Of a stretch of 14,950 bases of DNA, positions 6,159-13,200 are shown piece after piece. The number at the start of each line of letters is the position of its first letter. The stretch's first letter is position 1. The stretch is from CBDUUP01 sp965370435 (GTDB taxonomy: Bacteria; Chloroflexota; Anaerolineae; Anaerolineales; UBA11579): positions 1 through 14,950 of the forward strand of contig CBDUUP010000068.1 in the NCBI GenBank assembly GCA_965370435.1, written 5' to 3'. Under the pieces are notes generated by a model, which saw nothing but the letters and a program-made list of their open reading frames with translations, was not told the DNA's origin and did no database searches. A program made the position numbers and the translations under genes.

Positions 6159-7713
6159 GTTCATCTTCCTGTATGGGCCTTCGGGGTCGGGAAAGAGCGC
6201 CCTGGGACGCTCGTTGGCGGAGGCTTTAGCCTTGCCATTCAGCGACCTGGATCCCCAGATTGAAGCCCGTGCCGGACTATCCATCCCGGATATTTTCGCC
6301 GCCCAGGGAGAAACCAGCTTTCGAGAGCAGGAGAGCGAGGCCTTGCAAGAAGTCCTAATCCGCAACCCGCATATAGTAGCGTTGGGAGGCGGCGCGTTAT
6401 TGGATACTGAAAATCGCAATCGAGTGCAGGAAGCCGGGCGGGTGTTATGCCTAACCGCGCCCGTTGAAATTCTATTGGCGCGCTTGCGTCAGCATCCCAC
6501 CTCGCGGCCTCTCTTGGAAGGAGACGCCTCCGAACGCCTCCGAGAATTACTCACCCGCCGGGCCGATCATTACGATTCTTTCCCTACTCGGATGGATACC
6601 GGCGATTTGTCCATAGAGCAGGCTGTCTGGGAGGCGCAGGTGATCCTGGGCCGCTTCCATGTGCGCGGTATGGGGAAAGGGTACGACGCGGTCGTGCAGA
6701 CGGGCGGACTCGACCAACTAGGGGAAGCTCTGACTCAGCGCAACCTCAAAGGCCCAATTGCTTTGGTCAGCGACGAGAACGTCGGCGCCTTGTACGCTGC
6801 GAGGATGATGGACTCACTGAACCGTTCCGGCTATGCGACTCATCAGATCATCCTCCCGGCAGGGGAGCGGCATAAAACCCCCGAAACCGTTTCCCAGATT
6901 TGGCATGGGATGGTGGAAGGCGGGTTGGAACGGGGCAGCACGGTCGTAGCCTTGGGCGGCGGCGTGGTGGGCGACCTGGCGGGCTTCGCCGCGGCCACAT
7001 TCATGCGCGGTGTCTCCTGGGTCGTGGTCCCGACCTCCCTGCTGGCAATGGTGGACGCCAGCCTGGGCGGAAAAACCGGGGCCGACCTGCCCCAGGGCAA
7101 GAACCTGGCCGGGGCTTTCCACCCGCCTAGGTTGGTGATGGCCGACCCGGAGATGCTGAACACCTTGCCGGTGGAAGAGCTGCGCAATGGGCTGGCTGAG
7201 GTTGTCAAACATGGCGTGATCGGGGACCCGGCTTTGTTCTTTCTTTGTGCGGAGGGCTGGCAGGCGGTGGAGAGCGATTGGGAAAGGCTGATCCGCCGAG
7301 CGATGGCGGTGAAAATTAAAATCATTCAAGATGACCCTTTCGAGAAGGGGTTCCGGGCCGCGTTGAATTTGGGGCACACCATCGGACACGCGCTGGAAAT
7401 GCTCACCGAATACCGGCTGCGGCATGGCGAGGCGGTAGGCGTGGGTATGGTGGCAGAGGCCCGGATAGCCGAGCGATTGGGGATAGCCCAGCCCGGATTG
7501 GCAAAGACGCTGGTCGAGACGCTAGAGGGTCTGGGTTTACCAACCGAGATACCTACGGGGATCGAGCCGAATGATCTGCTCCAGGCCATGAAAGTGGACA
7601 AAAAACGAGCCGGGGGTGCGCTGCGTTTTGCCCTGCCGGTCAAAATCAGGGAAATGCGTATAGCCGTCGAAGTTGACGAATCGGACATCTTACTCCACAG
7701 AGAATTGCAATGA
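6151..7713 (+). CDS. aroKB: Bifunctional shikimate kinase / 3-dehydroquinate synthase (AroK-AroB fusion)
   Basis: This 520-residue protein fuses two non-consecutive shikimate enzymes. Residues 1 to about 168 are shikimate kinase: Walker A GPSGSGKS (9-16), Asp32/Asp34, FRE with Arg58, GGGA (79-82) and a LID-region Arg in TSRPLLEG. Residues from about 175 to the end are 3-dehydroquinate synthase: LPAGERHK, GGGVVGDLAGF (269-279), VPTSLLAMVDASLGGKTG (293-310), and metal ligands Glu350 (GLAEVVKHG), His409 (LGHTIGH) and His425 (RHGEAVG). The second enzyme uses NAD and a divalent metal such as zinc to cyclise DAHP. All key residues of both halves look intact, so both activities are expected. The same fusion is known in Thermotoga maritima. 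No internal stop or frameshift separates the domains. The start overlaps aroC by 8 nt and the stop overlaps aroQ (ATGA). Confidence 0.96.
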   Translation: MNRFIFLYGPSGSGKSALGRSLAEALALPFSDLDPQIEARAGLSIPDIFAAQGETSFREQESEALQEVLIRNPHIVALGGGALLDTENRNRVQEAGRVLCLTAPVEILLARLRQHPTSRPLLEGDASERLRELLTRRADHYDSFPTRMDTGDLSIEQAVWEAQVILGRFHVRGMGKGYDAVVQTGGLDQLGEALTQRNLKGPIALVSDENVGALYAARMMDSLNRSGYATHQIILPAGERHKTPETVSQIWHGMVEGGLERGSTVVALGGGVVGDLAGFAAATFMRGVSWVVVPTSLLAMVDASLGGKTGADLPQGKNLAGAFHPPRLVMADPEMLNTLPVEELRNGLAEVVKHGVIGDPALFFLCAEGWQAVESDWERLIRRAMAVKIKIIQDDPFEKGFRAALNLGHTIGHALEMLTEYRLRHGEAVGVGMVAEARIAERLGIAQPGLAKTLVETLEGLGLPTEIPTGIEPNDLLQAMKVDKKRAGGALRFALPVKIREMRIAVEVDESDILLHRELQ

Positions 7714-8153
7714 AGGCAATATTAGTTTTGCACGGCCCCAACCTGAACCTGCTGGGCGAGCGGGAGCCGGAGGTTTATGGATCGCTGACCCTGGCCGAAT
7801 TGGACCAACGCTTGATCGCCGCGGGGAAAATTTTGGGCCTGGAAGTGCGCACTGCGCAATCCAACCATGAGGGCGAGTTGATAGATGCATTACACCAGGC
7901 GCGAGAATGGGCCTCCGCAGTGGTCTTTAATCCCGGCGGCTATACCCATACCTCAGTGGCTCTGCGGGATGCAGTGGCGGCCATTGACCTGCCGGTCATC
8001 GAAGTGCATCTGTCCAACGTCTATGCGCGGGAAGACTTTCGGCACCAATCTTTGATCGCTCTGGTATGTTTGGGGAAGATAACCGGGTTTGGCTGGCGGT
8101 CTTATCTCTTGGCCTTGCAAGCCTTGGCTGCTGACATTGGAGAAACCCAATGA
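7710..8153 (+). CDS. aroQ: 3-dehydroquinate dehydratase, type II
   Basis: This 147-residue enzyme dehydrates 3-dehydroquinate to 3-dehydroshikimate. It belongs to the small dodecameric type II family, which is unrelated to type I AroD. The N-terminal LHGPNLNLLGERE is diagnostic. Catalytic residues are Arg18, Tyr23 (in EVYGS), Asn74 and His80 in NPGGYTHTS, His100 in EVHLSN and Arg111 in FRHQS. The length is normal for the family. It starts within the stop codon of the aroK-aroB fusion and has only a weak purine-rich upstream sequence, which again suggests coupling. Its stop overlaps the start of the aminotransferase (ATGA). Confidence 0.97.
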   Translation: MKAILVLHGPNLNLLGEREPEVYGSLTLAELDQRLIAAGKILGLEVRTAQSNHEGELIDALHQAREWASAVVFNPGGYTHTSVALRDAVAAIDLPVIEVHLSNVYAREDFRHQSLIALVCLGKITGFGWRSYLLALQALAADIGETQ

Positions 8154-9316
8154 GAGCTAACTCCCGGCGGATGGAGAACATGTCCACCCATTTTTTCTCT
8201 GCGCTCGATGAAAAGATCGCCGCCCAGATCGCCGCGGGGCATGACGTCATCCGCCTGGATATGGGGTCGCCCGACCTGCCCCCGCCGCCCGACATCATCG
8301 AAGTCCTCTCCCGTTCCGCCGCCAACCCGGACAACCACGGGTACCAGCCCCACCGGGGGCCGCAAGCGCTCCGAGAGGCCTGGGCGAATATGTACTGGCG
8401 GGTGTTCGAGGTCGAACTTGACCCCGATCTTGAAGTTACGCCTTTGCTGGGGTCGAAAGAGGGCATCTTCCACTTGACCCAGGCTGTCATGGACCCTGGC
8501 GACGTTGCCCTTATCCCCGACCCCGGCTACCCGACCTATTCGCGCGGCACCCTGTTCGCCGGGGGAGAGCCGTTCTACATTCCCCTGCTGGCTGAACGAA
8601 ACTTCTTGCCCGATCTGGATGCCATCCCTCCCGATCTAGCCCAACGGGCCAAGATGCTCTGGCTCAATTACCCCAACAATCCCACCGCCGCGACCGCGCC
8701 TTTGGAATTCTTTGCCCAGGCGGTTGACTTTGCCAGGGAACACGACATTTTGTTATGCCACGACGCCGCCTACTCCCAGGTCACCTATAACGGCTATCAT
8801 GCGCCCAGCATCCTGCAAATCCCCGGAGCGAAAGAGGTGGCGGTCGAGTTCAACTCGCTTTCCAAATCGCACAACATGGCCGGGTGGCGGGTCGGCGCGG
8901 TGGTGGGAAATCCGGCCACTCTCAGCGCACTCAATTCCCTAAAAACCAACCTGGACAGCGGTCACTTCCTGCCCATCATGGAGGCGGCGATCTATTCCCT
9001 CAACGGCGATCAGAACTGGCTGCTGGAACGCAATGACATTTACCGCCGGCGCCGGGATGTCGTCCTCCAGGCGTTGCGAGAATTGGATATGCAGGCCCAT
9101 ATCCCCCGGGCTTCCCTCTATGTCTGGTGTTCGTTGCCGGAGAGATGGTCCTCGGTTGAATTCACCACCGCGCTCCTTGAGCAGGCAAACCTCAGCCTGG
9201 CTCCCGGCCCAGTTTTCGGGGCTAAAGGGGAGGGGTACATCCGCATATCCCTGGTCGCGCCGCTTGAACGGATTTCTGAGGGTATGAGGCGTCTGGTGGA
9301 CTGGCGGCATAGGTGA
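8150..9316 (+). CDS. PLP-dependent class I/II aminotransferase, candidate tyrosine-forming enzyme
   Basis: This 388-residue fold-type I aminotransferase has NYPNNPT (Asn177) and HDAAYS (Asp205, Tyr208) around the PLP pyridine ring. The Schiff-base lysine is Lys239 in SLSKSHNMAGWRVG, and a carboxylate-binding Arg365 lies in YIRISL. The family resembles proteins often labelled LL-diaminopimelate or aspartate aminotransferase. As the last gene of an operon that otherwise ends at 4-hydroxyphenylpyruvate, it most simply supplies the final transamination to tyrosine, or transaminates prephenate to arogenate. That role is inferred from context, because specificity in this family cannot be read from motifs. 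GGAGA ends about 8 nt before the ATG, which overlaps the aroQ stop by 4 nt. An in-frame Met at residue 8 is an alternative start. Confidence 0.9.
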   Translation: MRANSRRMENMSTHFFSALDEKIAAQIAAGHDVIRLDMGSPDLPPPPDIIEVLSRSAANPDNHGYQPHRGPQALREAWANMYWRVFEVELDPDLEVTPLLGSKEGIFHLTQAVMDPGDVALIPDPGYPTYSRGTLFAGGEPFYIPLLAERNFLPDLDAIPPDLAQRAKMLWLNYPNNPTAATAPLEFFAQAVDFAREHDILLCHDAAYSQVTYNGYHAPSILQIPGAKEVAVEFNSLSKSHNMAGWRVGAVVGNPATLSALNSLKTNLDSGHFLPIMEAAIYSLNGDQNWLLERNDIYRRRRDVVLQALRELDMQAHIPRASLYVWCSLPERWSSVEFTTALLEQANLSLAPGPVFGAKGEGYIRISLVAPLERISEGMRRLVDWRHR

Positions 9317-9325
9317 GGAGTTTTA

Positions 9326-9389
9326 GCGCCAAGACACAAATCTTTTGTTTTTCTTGGTGTCTTCGTGCCTTTGTGGTTAATCTTTTTTT
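9326..9389. repeat. Imperfect palindrome and T-rich tail in the convergent intergenic region
   Basis: AAGACAC (9331-9337) pairs with GTGTCTT (9357-9363), and 9326-9329 extends the stem to 9365-9368 across one mismatch, with a 19-nt A/T-rich loop. The segment 9361-9380 (CTTCGTGCCTTTGTGGTTAA) matches, from memory, a word type that recurs between genes of many environmental bacteria, so this may be a dispersed repeat. It lies between two converging operons and may help end transcription, but the T run (9383-9389) starts 14 nt after the stem. It is not a canonical terminator for the + strand, and the - strand has no T-tract. Confidence 0.45.
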
Positions 9390-9419
9390 GTATTGGGATT
9401 AATAACAATTACTCAAATC

Positions 9420-10217
9420 TCAAGTCACCAGCCTATATCCTTGCCCCCGAACCGTGATGATGTGCTGGTGTTTGCCGGGAACCGGTTCGATGGCCTTGCG
9501 CAGTTCGTGGATACGCCAACGGGCCATCTCCTGGGCCTCGATCCGAGTCATCTCATAACCCTGCGACTCCTTCACCAACACCTCATAGGATACCGGGTTG
9601 GGGGAGTGCCGCAGCAGCGTGACCAGGTAATCGAAATTGGAGGGAGAGAGAGGGATGAAATCATCATTCAAGATCACGTGGCGGGCATGCAGGTCTACCG
9701 TAAATGGCCCTCGTTGGAGGAATCGGCTCGGGTCGGTGGGCGGCAGGGCGCTGAGAAGGTTGGTGGACTGAAAATCCCCGCCATTAATCTGCTGCAGCTC
9801 GGACAAGAGCGATTGGATGCTGGAAACGATCTCCCTCCGCCGGGCCGGTTGCTCTAGCTCGGAAACCACTTCTTTCACCCGAGCTAGGATGATGTCCGGG
9901 TCTACCGGCTTGAGCAGGTAATCCCGCGCCCCCCGCCGCACCGCTTCCATGGCCGATTCTAGGCTGGCGTGGGCGGTGAGGATCAGCACCGGCATATCCG
10001 GGAAGAGGCCGCGAATCTCGGCTAACAGGGTAAGCCCGTCCATGTCCGGCATTCTCAGATCCAAGAAGGCCAGGTCGAACGTTTCGGCTTGCAGATATTT
10101 CAACGCTTCCTGGGGATTGGCAGCGGTCTTGACCGCATAATTGGCCGTCTCCAGGATCTTGGCTAAAGTTGTGCGCAGGTTCACTTCGTCATCGGTTACC
10201 AGAATTTTAAACTGCAT
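9420..10217 (-). CDS. Response regulator: NtrC-like receiver plus OmpR/PhoB-type winged helix
   Basis: This 265-residue DNA-binding response regulator is probably phosphorylated by the kinase encoded just upstream. Residues 1-120 form a receiver domain with acidic Asp9/Asp10, phospho-acceptor Asp53 (FLDLRMPDMDG), Thr81 (ILTAHAS) and Lys103 (YLLKPVD). The TAHASLESAMEAVRRGARDYL stretch is NtrC-like. A linker of about 45 residues with a helix (REIVSSIQSLL) leads to a winged helix at about 165-265, including LSPSNFDYLVTLL and the wing TVRGQGYRLV. No sigma-54 AAA+ domain is present, so it should act as an ordinary transcription factor. AAGGA lies 7 nt before the ATG, and 16 nt separate it from the kinase stop. 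Its target genes cannot be deduced from the window. Confidence 0.95.
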   Translation of the reverse strand: MQFKILVTDDEVNLRTTLAKILETANYAVKTAANPQEALKYLQAETFDLAFLDLRMPDMDGLTLLAEIRGLFPDMPVLILTAHASLESAMEAVRRGARDYLLKPVDPDIILARVKEVVSELEQPARRREIVSSIQSLLSELQQINGGDFQSTNLLSALPPTDPSRFLQRGPFTVDLHARHVILNDDFIPLSPSNFDYLVTLLRHSPNPVSYEVLVKESQGYEMTRIEAQEMARWRIHELRKAIEPVPGKHQHIITVRGQGYRLVT

Positions 10218-10233
10218 GTTATCGTCCTTAATC

Positions 10234-13200
10234 TCAATCCAATGGATCTAGTTCTTCGATCTCCGATCTCGGCAGCCACACGGTGAAGCTGGCGCCTTGT
10301 CCGAGTTCGCTCTCAACTTCAATGCGTCCGCTGTGGTTTTGGACGATCTCGTGGGAGATGGACAATCCCAGCCCGGTGCCGGTGTCTTTGGTGGTGAAGA
10401 AGGGGTCAAATAAATTGGGGATGTCTATGGCTGGGATACCTGGGCCGGAATCGTGGAAGATCACGCCGATCTCATCCTTATCTTTCGAACGGATCAAGTT
10501 CACCGTCAGCGTTCCGCCACCAGGATCCATGGCTTCCACCGCGTTGAAGGCCAGGTTCATGAAGACCTGCCTCAATTGGTCGGCATTGCCCATGGTGATG
10601 AATAGCTCAGTTTCGATATTTTGCTCCCATATGGAATTGTAGCGGCGCAGGTGGGGTTCCAGAAGCATGTAGACATCCATGAGTTCTTCTTGCAATTCCA
10701 CGGGACGCATGTCTTCCAGGCGGCTGGGGCGATAGACCTTGCGCAGACGCATGACCAGATCGGAGAGGCGCTGGATCTCGCTCAGGGTCATGCTGTAGAG
10801 GTTGCTGGTGGATTCAGTTTCTGGGTTTTCTTGCTGCATCAGGTAGATGCAGTTCTTGATGGTTTGCAGCGGGTTGTTCAGTTCGTGGGCGACGGAGGCG
10901 ATCATACTGCCCATGGCGGCCAGTTTCCCAGCTTGTACCAGTTGAGACCGGGTGTTTTTTTCTTTTTGGAGGGCCTTATCCAAATCGGCATACAGCCGGG
11001 CGTTCTGGATGGCCGCCGCGGCGTTGGCGGCAAAAGCCTCCAGGCGTTGGAGGGTCTCCTGGTTGAATTGGTTGGGTTTGTCGCTCTCGACGCCCAGGTC
11101 ACCGATGAGGGTGTCTCCATACATCAGGGGGATAGCTGCAAAGGATCGGATCCATTGATTTCCTGACATAGATGCCCATTCAGGGTTTTCCAAAGTGTCC
11201 CTGACCAGGATAGGCGCTTTATGGGTATAGAGTTGGTTCGCGTGGGTGGATATTTCCGTGTATATTTTACCGGTCAGATCGGTGAAGGGGCGCGATTCTT
11301 TTGGAATATCTTGGAATTTGTGGCGGTGGGTGGTGATCACTGAGGCCCCATCTATCAGGAATAGATTGGTTCCCTGGCAGGGGACTACGCGTTGGATCTG
11401 ATCTAGGATAACGTCCAGCACCTCATCCATATCCAGCGTCCGGTTGAACTTCGCGGCAGCTTCAGCCAGAGCTTCGGCTAATTCGCGCTGGCTGGACTCG
11501 GCGGCGTACAACCGGGCGCTTTCCAACGCCAAGGAGGCCTGATTAGCCAGTTGGGTGAGCAAGCGCTCGTCGTCTGGCGAGAAGGCATTCAAGTCCGGGC
11601 TGTTTGTGCTAATGGTGCCCAGAGGAGTCTCCCCGGAGATAACCGGCACCACCAGAAGTGAATTGATTTGCGCCTCACTCGACAGGGATAAGTAGCGCGG
11701 GTCGTTACTGCTATCGCGGATATTAATTGGTTTTCCTTCTGTGATAGCGAGTCCGGCGGCGCCCTCCCCAGGCTGCATGGTCAGCGAGGGCTGGTCTCGG
11801 TGGTTTTGCTGGTCGAAGATGAACGCTCCGGAAGAAGAAATGGTTATTGAAAATGGCGCTGCGGTTCCACTCTCGGTTCCACCGCTTCGTGCTACAGGAT
11901 ACAGTATCTGGTTTTCCCGGTCCAAGAGATGAATGACGACTTGCTCAACCCGGGGGATGATATTGTGAGCCGAGTCGGCGATAAGATGCAGCACCCGCTC
12001 CAGTTCGAGAGTTCCGATGAGGGCATCGCCGATCTCGGTAAATGCCTGGCTCTCCTGTAAGTTACGCTCGACATTTTCGTGCAGTGTAGAGCGATGGATG
12101 GCGTTGGCGGCCAGGTTGCTAACGATGTTGAGCACCTGTTTTGCTTCTTGAGAAATTTTTTCTTCGCTGCCGATCCATAGTGTCCCTACAGGTTGATCTT
12201 GCGCAAATAGGGGAGCGCTAGCGACGGCCTTCAAGCTGCCGAATGTTTCAGGGTACTTGACCAAGGGGTCTTGGGATATGTCTTCGCTCTCGTAGATTTC
12301 CTCGTTGGCGAACACCTGACCGCTGATCCCCTCGTCTATGGCGGTTCGGGTTCCAATGGCTGAACGCCAAACCCCGCGGGCCATCACCACAACGAGCTCA
12401 TCAGTGACCGGATCAATCAGTTCAATCCCTGCATCATTAGAGCCGGTAAGTTCGATTAGCTGGTCCAGGATGATGGGCAGCAGCTCATCCCGAGTGTCGG
12501 CAACCCGCAAAGCATTACTCACCGCGATAAGAGCATCCTGTTCGCGTTGGCGCCGGACGCGGGCGGTGACATCTTTGATAATGGCCCCAAAGTTTATTCC
12601 CTCTCCGCTCTCCCATGTGGAAAAGGAAAGTTCGATGGGAAATTCCAGGCCATCTTTGGTCAACCCATCTAAAAGAACCGTTGTGCCAATGATGCGGGTC
12701 TCGCCGGTCTTCCGCACCCGCTCAATCCCTGCGTTATGCTTTTCTCGATACCGCTCTGGCATGATGATGGTAAGAGGTTGGCCCAACACTTCTTCAGGCA
12801 GATAGCCGAAGATATTCCGAGCGCCTTCGTTCCAGGTGAGAATATTCCCCTCCCCATCAGAGGTGATAATGGCCTCCGATGCGGTTTGGGTGAAAGCGCG
12901 GTAGCGTTCTTCTCCAACACGAACCGCGCCTTCTGCTAATTTTCGCTCATTGGCAATGACGAAGATATCCGCCACGAACCGGAGCAATTGGATATGCTCA
13001 TCATCCCATTTTTGTTCCTCATCAAGTCCCCAATAATATCCCACCGTTCCATAGAGATTCCCCTCCGAGATCATGGGAACGAACAATAAGGGGCGGAAGC
13101 CGTGTTCTTTGATCCATTTTCTCTCCCCGCGGGCTTTCTTCGGGAGGTCATCCAGACGGCCAATAACGACATTTTCCAGGCGTTGGAGCAATTCTCCGTA

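Noticed and set aside
5325..6419. 364-codon open frame on the - strand opposite aroC and aroK
   Set aside because: It lies antisense to two clearly recognised genes in GC-rich DNA, and its translation shows no family motifs. It is a shadow frame.
9326..9389. Canonical Rho-independent terminator for the aromatic operon
   Set aside because: The stem is interrupted, has a 19-nt loop, and the T run begins 14 nt after it. It was recorded as a repeat instead.
9393..9857. 154-codon open frame on the + strand opposite the response regulator
   Set aside because: It is antisense to the DNA-binding domain of a clear response regulator, and its translation is featureless.
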